From DASTHS01 sp035718085 (lineage in GTDB: Bacteria > Actinomycetota > Acidimicrobiia > Acidimicrobiales > Palsa-688): DNA of 12,861 nucleotides. A program made the translations under genes and the position numbers. Position 1 is the stretch's first letter. The number at the start of each line of letters is the position of its first letter. This document shows positions 1-10,063 of this stretch, piece after piece. Location: contig DASTHS010000324.1 in the NCBI GenBank assembly GCA_035718085.1, forward strand, positions 1-12,861, in the 5' to 3' direction. The notes under the pieces are model-generated. The model made no database searches and was not told the origin of the DNA. It worked only from the letters and a program-made list of their open reading frames with translations.

Positions 1-60
1 GGCGTCGACCGCCGCCGCCCCGACCACGCCCGACGCGCCCGCCACCACCACCTTGGCCAT
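1..60 (-). CDS. NAD(P)-binding Rossmann-fold protein, SDR/epimerase type (N-terminus only)
   Basis: Only the first 20 codons lie in the window; the gene continues past the left edge. The reverse strand reads from an ATG at 60 as MAKVVVAGASGVVG followed by an alanine-rich start of helix A. This is a beta-strand (residues 3-7) followed by a GxxGxxG dinucleotide-binding turn (G8, G11, G14), the N-terminal signature of extended short-chain dehydrogenases, NAD-dependent epimerases/dehydratases and related reductases. That spacing, beginning three residues from the start, supports ATG at 60 as the true start. No substrate or pathway can be assigned from 20 residues. It is divergent from the crotonase-family gene with 24 bp between start codons, and a -10 hexamer 7 nt upstream suggests a leaderless mRNA. 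I am sure about the Rossmann motif and less sure of the subfamily. Confidence 0.72.
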   Translation of the reverse strand, partial: MAKVVVAGASGVVGAAAVDA

Positions 61-67
61 CGCGGCG

Positions 68-73
68 ACCCTA
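68..73 (-). promoter_or_regulatory. -10 element of a leaderless promoter for the minus-strand Rossmann-fold gene
   Basis: On the minus strand TAGGGT (TANNNT consensus) ends exactly 7 nt upstream of the ATG at 60, so transcription would begin on the A of the start codon. There is no Shine-Dalgarno sequence in the 24-bp gap and no clear -35. It overlaps the opposing -10 element by 2 bp (72-73). Inference from spacing and consensus only. Confidence 0.55.
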
Positions 74-77
74 GGCT
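72..77 (+). promoter_or_regulatory. -10 element of a leaderless promoter for the crotonase-family gene
   Basis: TAGGCT matches TANNNT and ends exactly 7 nt before the GTG at 85, the spacing expected if the G of the start codon is the first transcribed base. No Shine-Dalgarno sequence is present. It shares the central CTAG (71-74) with the -10 of the divergent gene, so the two promoters could not be occupied together. Inference from sequence only. Confidence 0.55.
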
Positions 78-84
78 CCCGCCG

Positions 85-861
85 GTGGGGTACACCGAGA
101 TCCGCTACGACACCGACGGCCATGTGGGGGTCATCACCCTCGACCGGCCCGAGGCGCGCAACGCGCTGACCCACACCACCTACGCCGAGCTCGAGGACGC
201 CGTGCGCACCACCACGGCCCGCTGCCTCGTGGTCACCGGTGCCGACCCGGCGTTCTGCTCGGGTGACGACGTCAAGCAGGTCATGGTCGCCGCCGGCGCG
301 GCCACCGGTCAGCGCCTGCGGGCGCAGCCGCGCCTCACGCCGGCCGCCGACGCCCTGCTGCACACCGACGTGCCGATCGTCGCCGCCGTGAACGGGGCCG
401 CGGTGGGCTGGGGCATGGAACTGGCGCTGATGGCCGACATCCGGGTGGCGTCGGTGCGGGCCCGCTTCGGCGAGCTGTTCGTGCTGCGGGGCTTGGTGAG
501 CGACGTCGCCGGGCTGGGCCGGCTGGTGCAGCTCGTCGGCCGGGAGGCCGCCGCCGAGCTGCTCTTCACCGGCCGGGTGGTCGACGCCACCGAGGCGCAG
601 GCGCTGCGCCTGGTGTCGCGCGTGGTGCCCCACGACGAGCTCCTGCCGGCCGCGCTCGAGCTGGCCCACGCCATCGCCGCCAACCCGCCGCTGGCCGTGC
701 AGCGGCTCAAGGCGGGACTGCGTCGGGCGCTCGACCCTGATTGGGCCGACCTCGGCCGTTGGGTCAGCGCCACCCTCGGCGAGCTGTTCGCCACCGACGA
801 CCACAAGGAGGGCGTCGCCGCCTTCCTCGAGAAGCGGCCGGCGGCGTACCGGGGCAGCTGA
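85..861 (+). CDS. Enoyl-CoA hydratase/isomerase (crotonase) family protein with altered active site
   Basis: A 258-residue protein, the usual length for a single-domain crotonase. These cytosolic enzymes stabilise acyl-CoA enolates in an oxyanion hole. Visible landmarks are the N-terminal strand VGVITLDRPEARNAL (14-28), the first oxyanion-hole loop AFCSGDD (56-62), the second loop NGAAVGWGMELALMADIRVA (103-122), and a C-terminal helical segment with AANPPLAVQRLK for the CoA/trimer region. Of the two catalytic glutamates of classical hydratases, the first is present (E112) but the second is replaced by Phe (F132, in FGELF where FGxPE is usual). D140 in RGLVSD sits where PaaG-like isomerases carry an aspartate (GLVPDxGG). 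The protein may therefore be an isomerase or another crotonase-fold enzyme rather than a hydratase. The GTG start is favoured because it gives the standard short lead before the first strand and lies 7 nt after a -10 element. There is no obvious operon partner: 117 bp and a separate promoter precede the next gene. Confidence 0.93.
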   Translation: MGYTEIRYDTDGHVGVITLDRPEARNALTHTTYAELEDAVRTTTARCLVVTGADPAFCSGDDVKQVMVAAGAATGQRLRAQPRLTPAADALLHTDVPIVAAVNGAAVGWGMELALMADIRVASVRARFGELFVLRGLVSDVAGLGRLVQLVGREAAAELLFTGRVVDATEAQALRLVSRVVPHDELLPAALELAHAIAANPPLAVQRLKAGLRRALDPDWADLGRWVSATLGELFATDDHKEGVAAFLEKRPAAYRGS

Positions 862-965
862 CCGGAGGACCAGCAGGCGCAGCGGCTGAGAGACGACCGG
901 CAGCGATGGGCAGCTCGGCGGGTCCCGACCGCGCGCCCGCCGACGCGCCCGGTGGGCTCCGTGGC

Positions 966-971
966 TAGCGT
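966..971 (+). promoter_or_regulatory. -10 element of a leaderless promoter for the F420-type oxidoreductase gene
   Basis: TAGCGT (TANNNT) ends exactly 7 nt before the ATG at 979, the same geometry as at the two divergent genes at the left edge. There is no Shine-Dalgarno sequence. This element decides the start: the in-frame GTG at 952 lies upstream of the -10 and would not be in the transcript. The rest of the 862-978 gap holds no gene, no clear -35 and no convincing terminator. Confidence 0.55.
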
Positions 972-978
972 CCCCGGG

Positions 979-1434
979 ATGCCGCAGACGACGCCACGGG
1001 ACCGGGCCATCGAGGTGGGCGCCTGGCTGCTCGAGACGAGCCACCGCACGCTGCTCACCCTGACCGGGGGCCGGTTCCCGAAGAGGCTGATCGGCATGCA
1101 GCCGGTGGAGCTGGTGACCGTTGGACGCAAGACCGGCCAGCGTCGCTCGACGCTGCTCACCGCCCCGATCTGCGACGAGCAGCGGGTGGTGCTCGTCGCC
1201 TCCAAGGGTGGCCACTCCGACGACCCGCTCTGGTACAAGAACCTCGCCGCCAACCCCGACGTCGACATCATCGTCAACGGCACGGCGCGCCACCTGCGGG
1301 CCCGCACGGCCAGCGCGGAGGAGAAGGCGGCGCTGTGGCCGCAGATCACCGCGACCTACAAGGGCTACGAGGGCTACCAGAGGGCGACCACCCGCGACAT
1401 CCCGGTGGTCATCTGCGAGCCGGTCGCGCCCTGA
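979..1434 (+). CDS. Deazaflavin (F420)-dependent nitroreductase-family protein (Ddn/DUF385)
   Basis: A 151-residue split-barrel protein of the Ddn family, which in actinobacteria uses reduced coenzyme F420 to reduce quinones, nitro-compounds and similar substrates. Family hallmarks in order are VELVTVGRKTGQRRSTLL (43-60, first strands and GRK(T/S)GQ cofactor-loop motif), LVASKGGHSDDPLWYKNL (72-89, with SKGG and the aromatic WYKNL block), ANPDV (91-95), an alanine/glutamate helix (112-120), a tyrosine cluster Y127/Y130/Y133, and TRDIPVVICEP (138-148) as the last strand. Members with a similar tyrosine cluster use it near the substrate pocket. The physiological substrate cannot be read from sequence. 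An in-frame GTG at 952 would add nine residues, but the -10 element at 966-971 argues for ATG 979. The next gene starts 17 nt downstream, so the two are likely co-transcribed. Confidence 0.93.
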   Translation: MPQTTPRDRAIEVGAWLLETSHRTLLTLTGGRFPKRLIGMQPVELVTVGRKTGQRRSTLLTAPICDEQRVVLVASKGGHSDDPLWYKNLAANPDVDIIVNGTARHLRARTASAEEKAALWPQITATYKGYEGYQRATTRDIPVVICEPVAP

Positions 1435-1451
1435 GCCCCCGGGCCCCCCGC

Positions 1452-2126
1452 ATGTCGACCGAGGGCACCGTCGGGGAGGCCGGGCGCGACACCGCCGGGC
1501 CGGAGCGGCTGGGCCGCGTGGGCCGGCGCGGGTGGGCGCTCGACGTCGCCCTCGTCGCCGGATCGGTGGCGCTGTTCGTCGACGAGCGCATCGTCGACGC
1601 CACGTGGCCGGCGCTGCTGGCATCGTCGCCCCTGACCCTGGCCATCGCCACCACCCACTTCTCGCAGCTGTTGCTCGTCTCCGCGAAGCTGGCGACGACC
1701 CCCTTCGCCCTGGCCGTCGCTGCGCACACGCTCGTGGTCACGGCCGTGGGCTTCGCCACGGGCCGGCGACTCGGTGAGCCGGCGGTGCTCCGCCTGCTCG
1801 GGCGCCTCGGCACGCCCGCCGCGGCGCGGCGGGGGATGGCCACCGCCCGCCGGGTCGGCCTCCCCCTCACCGTCGTGGCGCCGATCCTGAGCGTGTCGTT
1901 GCTGGTCGGGGCGGCCGACACCGCAGCGGTCCCCTTCGCTGCGGCGGTGGCCGCATCCATCGTCGCTCGCATCGCCGTCTTCACCTTGCTGGGCCACGCC
2001 CTGGCCGGTCCCCTGCTGTCGGTGGCGGCGGTCGTGACCCGGCTGCAGTGGCCGCTCGTGGGAGCCTGCGTGGCCATCGTCGCCGTCGCCACCGTGGCGC
2101 GCCGCCGCCGCCGTTCGACCGACTGA
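1452..2126 (+). CDS. Small multi-pass membrane protein, possibly DedA/VTT-like
   Basis: A 224-residue hydrophobic protein. A short polar N-terminus (1-26) ending in basic GRVGRRG leads into hydrophobic stretches at about 29-43, 60-78, 86-103, 137-155, 158-181 and 200-216, and it ends in a basic RRRRR tail that is probably cytoplasmic. The middle part has GFATGRRLG (100-108), a polar linker rich in R/L/G, then a hydrophobic PILSVSLLVGAADTAAVPF block. This order of GR(x)xG, linker and PxxSxxxGA resembles the VTT/SNARE-associated domain of DedA proteins (lipid or small-molecule membrane transport), but the match is by eye and weak. The frame is open upstream through the preceding gene. ATG 1452 is preferred because it lies 17 nt after that gene's stop and further upstream codons overlap a well-supported protein. 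No Shine-Dalgarno sequence is visible in the C-rich gap, so translation may depend on coupling. Confidence 0.8.
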   Translation: MSTEGTVGEAGRDTAGPERLGRVGRRGWALDVALVAGSVALFVDERIVDATWPALLASSPLTLAIATTHFSQLLLVSAKLATTPFALAVAAHTLVVTAVGFATGRRLGEPAVLRLLGRLGTPAAARRGMATARRVGLPLTVVAPILSVSLLVGAADTAAVPFAAAVAASIVARIAVFTLLGHALAGPLLSVAAVVTRLQWPLVGACVAIVAVATVARRRRRSTD

Positions 2127-2174
2127 GCCCTGCCACCACCTGGCGGCAGCACGGGCGCATCGCTCCGGACGCGC

Positions 2175-2212
2175 CGAGGGCGGCCACCCCCCGAAGGGAG
2201 CGGCCGCCCTCG
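2175..2212. terminator. Perfect 11-bp GC-rich hairpin between convergent genes (bidirectional terminator candidate)
   Basis: CGAGGGCGGCC (2175-2185) is the exact reverse complement of GGCCGCCCTCG (2202-2212), with a 16-nt loop that could itself pair CCC with GGG around GAA. It lies 48 nt after the membrane-protein stop and 15 nt after the rpoC stop, in the only gap between the two converging transcription units. Neither side has a T-run, which is common for GC-rich actinobacterial intrinsic terminators. Termination activity is inferred. Confidence 0.6.
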
Positions 2213-2227
2213 CTGTGGCGTGACCGG

Positions 2228-6286
<4,059 letters not shown>

Positions 6287-9200
6287 TTAGAAACCCCTCT
6301 CGGCAGCACGCCGGGCGTCTTCTTCATCGGATCCGCGCTCGGGGCGGCTGATGTCGATGCCCAGCTCCTCCGCGGTGCGGAACACGTCTTCATCGAGCTC
6401 ACGCATCTCGATCTCCTCGCCGGTGAGCGAGAGGACCTCGACGTTGAGGCACAACGACTGCATCTCTTTGATGAGCACCTTGAAGCTCTCGGGGATCCCG
6501 GGCTCGGGGATGTTCTCACCCTTGACGATCGCCTCGTAGACCTTCACGCGCCCGAGGACGTCGTCGGACTTGATCGTGAGCAGCTCCTGGAGGGCGTAGG
6601 CGGCGCCGTAGGCCTCGAGGGCCCACACCTCCATCTCGCCGAAGCGCTGGCCCCCGAACTGGGCCTTCCCACCGAGGGGCTGCTGGGTGATCATCGAGTA
6701 CGGACCGGTCGAGCGGGCGTGGATCTTGTCGTCGACGAGGTGCGCCAGCTTCAGGATGTAGACGTAGCCGACCGAGATCGGGTTGTCGTAGGCCTCACCG
6801 GTGCGACCGTTGTAGAGGGTGGTCTTGCCGTCGACGCCGATGAGGCGCCCGTTGCCCTGCGGGCCGTAGGTGGTGCCCGCCGCCTCCGGCTGGAGGTTCT
6901 CGAGGATCTTCTGGATGGTCGGGTGCTTGCCCGCCTTGTCGGCCTCGTCCCAGTGGGCTCCGTCGAAGACCGGCGTGGCGATGTGCACCGACGGCTCGGT
7001 GATCGGCCGGGTCTTCTTCTCGGTGCCCCGCTTGGGGGTCTTGGCCAGGGCGTTGCCCTCCCAGCCCCAGCGCGCCGTCCAGCCGAGGTGGCTCTCGAGC
7101 ACCTGGCCGACGTTCATGCGGCTGGGCACGCCCAGGGGGTTGAGGATGATGTCGACCGGCGTGCCGTCCGCCAGGAACGGCATGTCCTCCACCGGCAGGA
7201 TCTTCGAGATGACGCCCTTGTTGCCGTGGCGGCCGGCGAGCTTGTCGCCCTCGGAGATCTTGCGGCGCTGGGCCACGTAGACCCGCACCAGCTGGTTCAC
7301 CCCGGGGGGCAGCTCGTGGGCGTCTTCCCGGGAGAACACCCGCACGTCGATGACCTTGCCCGACTCGCCGTGGGGCACCTTGAGCGAGGTGTCGCGCACC
7401 TCGCGCGCCTTCTCACCGAAGATGGCGCGCAGCAGCCGCTCCTCGGGGGTGAGCTCGGTCTCGCCCTTCGGGGTGACCTTGCCGACCAGCACGTCGCCGG
7501 CCGACACCTCGGCGCCGACGCGGATGATGCCGCGCTCGTCGAGGTCTTTCAGGATCTCCTCGGAGAGGTTGGGGATGTCACGGGTGATCTCCTCCGCGCC
7601 GAGCTTGGTGTCACGGGCGTCGACCTCGTGCTCCTCGATGTGGATCGAGGTGAGCACGTCGTCGCGCACGAGGCGCTCGGAGAGGATGATCGCGTCCTCG
7701 TAGTTGTAGCCCTCCCACGGCATGAACGCGACCAGCAGGTTCTTGCCGAGGCCGAGCTCGCCCATCTCCGTGGAGGGGCCGTCGGCCAGCACGTCGTTCT
7801 TCTCGACCGAGGCGCCCTCCTCGACGGTGATGCGCTGGTTGAGGCAGGTGTTCTGGTTCGACCGGCGGAACTTCGCCAGGCGGTACACCTTGCGGCCGAG
7901 GGTGACCCCCGCCCAGTCGGTCTGGCCGGGCTCGTAGTCGACGGTGACGTGCTCGCCCCCCACCTCGACCACCAGGCCGCGGCCCTCGGCGAGCAGCACG
8001 TCGCCCGCGTCACGGGCGGCGCGGCCCTCGACGCCGGTGCCGATGAAGGGCGCCTCCGGCTTGACCAGCGGCACCGCCTGCTTCTGCATGTTGGCGCCCA
8101 TCAGGGCCCGGTTGGCGTCGTCGTGCTCGACGAAGGGGATCAGCGCCGTGGAGATGGAGACCATCTGCTTGGGCGACACGTCCATCAGGTCGACCTCGGT
8201 GGGCGGCACGAAGTCGACCTCGCTGGTCGTCCCGTAGCTGGTGCCGCCGGCGCCGATGCGCAGGGCGGGGCCCTGGGGGGCGCGCCGCACCAGCACGCGC
8301 GAGTCGATCAGCGTGCCGTCGTCGGCGAGCGTCGCGTTCGCCTGGGCGATGACGTGCTCTTCCTCCTCGTCGGCGGCGAGGTACATGATCTCGTCGACGA
8401 CCTGGCCGTTCTCGACCCGCCGGTACGGCGTCTCGATGAAGCCGTACTCGTTGATGCGGCCGTAGCTGGCCAGGTGGCCGATGAGGCCGATGTTCGGGCC
8501 TTCGGGCGTCTCGATCGGGCACATGCGGCCGTAGTGGCTGGTGTGCACGTCTCGCACCTCGAAGCCGGCCCGCTCCCGGGAGAGGCCGCCGGGGCCCATG
8601 GCCGACAGGCGCCGCTTGTGGGTCAGGCCCGACAGCGGGTTGGTCTGGTCCATGAACTGGCTGAGCTGGCTGGTCCCGAAGAACTCCTTGATCGCCGCCA
8701 CCACCGGGCGGATGTTGATCAGGGTCTGGGGGGTGATCGCCTCGACGTCCTGGGTGGTCATGCGCTCGCGCACGACCCGCTCCATGCGCGACAGGCCGAC
8801 GCGCACCTGGTTCTGGATCAGCTCGCCGACGCTGCGGATGCGGCGGTTGGCGAAGTGGTCCTGGTCGTCGGGGCGGTAGCCCTCGGCGCCCTGGGCCAGG
8901 TGCAGCATGTAGCTGCACGCGGCGAGGATCTCCGAGCGGCTGAGCACGCCCTGGCCCGGTTCGGGCCGCTCGAGCTCGAGGCCGAAGAGCTCCTCGGCCT
9001 TGTCGATCTCGGAGCCGAGCTTGCGGTCGAGCTTGTAGCGGCCGACCTTGGTCAGGTCGTAGCGCTTCGGGTTGAAGAACGCGTTCTCGAAGTAGGCGCG
9101 CGCCGACTCCACCGACGGCGGCTCACCCGGGCGGGCCCGCTTGTAGATCTCGAGCAGCGCCTCCTCCTGGGTGGGGGCGAGCTCGCGCTCTTTCTCCCAC

Positions 9201-9868
9201 TGGCCCTCGAGGAAGTCGAAGTGGCGCACGATCCGCTCGAGGAAGCCCTCGTCGGTGTAGCCCATGGCCCGCAGCAGCACGAAGAGGCTGAGGCGGCGCT
9301 TGCGGGCCACCCGGCTGCCGGCGGTGATGTCCTTGCCGGGCTTGGCCTCGACGTCGAACTCGATCCACTCACCGCGGTAGGGGTGGATGGTGCCGGTCAC
9401 GAACGTCTTGGCGTCGCGGCCGGGCTGGAAGATGACGCCCGGCGAGCGCACCAGCTGGCTGACGACCACCCGCTCGGTGCCGTTGATGATGAACGTGCCC
9501 CGGTCGGTCATCATCGGGAAGTCCCCCATGAAGACCGTCTGTTCCTTGATCTCGCCGGTGTTGGCGTTCTGGAACTGCGCGCGCACGAAGATCGGCGCGG
9601 CATAGGTCATGTCTTTTTCTTTGCACTCCTCCACCGTGAACTTCGGCGGGGGGCGCAGGTCCTGGTCGTCGGGGTCGAACTCCAGGATCAGCTTCAGCGA
9701 GCCGCTGAAGTCCTCGATGGGGCTGATGTCGCGGAACGTGTCGGCGAGCCCCTTGGCGAGGAACTCGCGGAAGCTGTCACGCTGGATCGAGATGAGGTCC
9801 GGCAGCGGGAGGGCCTCATCGAGGTTGGCGAAGGAGAACCGCTCCCGGGAGACGGGACGAGACGGCAA
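6287..9868 (-). CDS. rpoB: DNA-directed RNA polymerase subunit beta
   Basis: A 1193-residue beta subunit of RNA polymerase. Seen in order: RFSFANLDEALPLPDL (10-25); the SPIEDFSGSL lobe strand (49-58); MTYAAPIFV (87-95); FMGDFPMMTDRGTFIINGTERVV (113-135); the rifampicin-binding cluster GTSQLSQFMDQTNPLSGLTH through SAM (398-424); GRMCPIETPEGPNIGL (447-462); the active-site lysines K876 and K884 in GDKLAGRHGNKG; and the C-terminal clamp-contacting region GGKAQFGGQRFGEMEVWALEAYGAAY. The start is TTG at 9868. It has AGGAG 7 nt upstream, gives the short basic leader MPSRPVSRERFSF before the first conserved block, and no in-frame ATG or GTG lies between it and that block. The frame is open upstream to 10159, but that stretch contains the promoters and leader. 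Within the cluster, T409 (E. coli position 518) is common in other phyla, while M424 (position 533, usually Leu) is uncommon. It forms a two-gene operon with rpoC. Confidence 0.99.
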   Translation of the reverse strand: MPSRPVSRERFSFANLDEALPLPDLISIQRDSFREFLAKGLADTFRDISPIEDFSGSLKLILEFDPDDQDLRPPPKFTVEECKEKDMTYAAPIFVRAQFQNANTGEIKEQTVFMGDFPMMTDRGTFIINGTERVVVSQLVRSPGVIFQPGRDAKTFVTGTIHPYRGEWIEFDVEAKPGKDITAGSRVARKRRLSLFVLLRAMGYTDEGFLERIVRHFDFLEGQWEKERELAPTQEEALLEIYKRARPGEPPSVESARAYFENAFFNPKRYDLTKVGRYKLDRKLGSEIDKAEELFGLELERPEPGQGVLSRSEILAACSYMLHLAQGAEGYRPDDQDHFANRRIRSVGELIQNQVRVGLSRMERVVRERMTTQDVEAITPQTLINIRPVVAAIKEFFGTSQLSQFMDQTNPLSGLTHKRRLSAMGPGGLSRERAGFEVRDVHTSHYGRMCPIETPEGPNIGLIGHLASYGRINEYGFIETPYRRVENGQVVDEIMYLAADEEEEHVIAQANATLADDGTLIDSRVLVRRAPQGPALRIGAGGTSYGTTSEVDFVPPTEVDLMDVSPKQMVSISTALIPFVEHDDANRALMGANMQKQAVPLVKPEAPFIGTGVEGRAARDAGDVLLAEGRGLVVEVGGEHVTVDYEPGQTDWAGVTLGRKVYRLAKFRRSNQNTCLNQRITVEEGASVEKNDVLADGPSTEMGELGLGKNLLVAFMPWEGYNYEDAIILSERLVRDDVLTSIHIEEHEVDARDTKLGAEEITRDIPNLSEEILKDLDERGIIRVGAEVSAGDVLVGKVTPKGETELTPEERLLRAIFGEKAREVRDTSLKVPHGESGKVIDVRVFSREDAHELPPGVNQLVRVYVAQRRKISEGDKLAGRHGNKGVISKILPVEDMPFLADGTPVDIILNPLGVPSRMNVGQVLESHLGWTARWGWEGNALAKTPKRGTEKKTRPITEPSVHIATPVFDGAHWDEADKAGKHPTIQKILENLQPEAAGTTYGPQGNGRLIGVDGKTTLYNGRTGEAYDNPISVGYVYILKLAHLVDDKIHARSTGPYSMITQQPLGGKAQFGGQRFGEMEVWALEAYGAAYALQELLTIKSDDVLGRVKVYEAIVKGENIPEPGIPESFKVLIKEMQSLCLNVEVLSLTGEEIEMRELDEDVFRTAEELGIDISRPERGSDEEDARRAAERGF
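6294..6300 (-). promoter_or_regulatory. Shine-Dalgarno-like site for rpoC inside the end of rpoB
   Basis: On the minus strand AGAGGGG lies 7 nt before the GTG of rpoC and within the last codons of rpoB. The gap between the two coding regions is zero (TAA directly followed by GTG). Both independent initiation and re-initiation by terminating ribosomes are possible, which would keep beta and beta-prime synthesis balanced. Confidence 0.5.
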
Positions 9869-9875
9869 GGGCCTG

Positions 9876-9880
9876 CTCCT
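9876..9880 (-). promoter_or_regulatory. Shine-Dalgarno site of rpoB (decides a TTG start)
   Basis: AGGAG on the minus strand is 7 nt from the TTG at 9868. It is the only good Shine-Dalgarno match in the leader and is the main reason to choose TTG over other in-frame codons upstream. Confidence 0.7.
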
Positions 9881-9918
9881 AGTCGACGTTGGGTGAGCTG
9901 GCCGTGAAGACAGCAGTG

Positions 9919-9943
9919 CCCACCCGCGCCGAAGCGGGGTGGG
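9919..9943 (-). ncRNA. UUCG-capped hairpin in the rpoB leader
   Basis: In the mRNA, CCCACCC pairs with GGGUGGG (7 bp). Inside that, CGC pairs with GCG around a UUCG tetraloop, giving the very stable C(UUCG)G cap with a single bulged C. It sits downstream of both rpoB promoters and about 50 nt before the TTG start, leaving the Shine-Dalgarno site free. There is no U-run after it, so a pause, attenuation, mRNA-stability or processing role is as possible as termination. Function is inferred. Confidence 0.5.
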
Positions 9944-9973
9944 TTGCAGGGGGGAGGACCACGGCAACTGCCC

Positions 9974-10002
9974 AGTGTAGGACACCGGGCAGGAGAAGGC
10001 AA
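9974..10002 (-). promoter_or_regulatory. rpoB promoter P2 (proximal)
   Basis: On the minus strand TTGCCT (-35, 9997-10002), a spacer of exactly 17 bp, then TACACT (-10, 9974-9979). Both hexamers resemble housekeeping-sigma consensus TTGACA/TATAAT. The expected start near 9965-9969 gives a leader of about 100 nt for rpoB. It lies within the transcript expected from P1. Confidence 0.62.
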
Positions 10003-10034
10003 CGCCCTCTTCGGCGACGTGGGGTTTGCGGAGA

Positions 10035-10063
10035 AGGGTACGGCACTCCCGTACGGCGGTCAA
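10035..10063 (-). promoter_or_regulatory. rpoB promoter P1 (distal)
   Basis: On the minus strand TTGACC (-35, 10058-10063), a spacer of exactly 17 bp, then TACCCT (-10, 10035-10040). The -35 matches the housekeeping-sigma consensus in five of six positions. The expected start is the A near 10027, about 159 nt before the rpoB start codon. The spacer contains one copy of a direct repeat, GCCGTAC, whose second copy overlaps the -10. The region upstream to the dehydrogenase stop holds only hairpin and palindrome sequence, so this is probably the main rpoBC promoter. Confidence 0.7.

Noticed and set aside
952..978. GTG 952 as start of the Ddn-like gene
   Set aside because: It lies upstream of the TAGCGT -10 element and adds nine residues that the family does not need.
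309..1349. A 346-codon minus-strand open frame opposite the crotonase-family and Ddn-like genes
   Set aside because: Ser/Arg/Ala-rich with no family features, and antisense to two clear genes.
1409..2152. Minus-strand open frames opposite the small membrane protein
   Set aside because: Compositionally biased (Arg/Ala/Thr or Gly/Arg/Asp) without motifs; the plus-strand frame has ordered hydrophobic segments and a plausible start.
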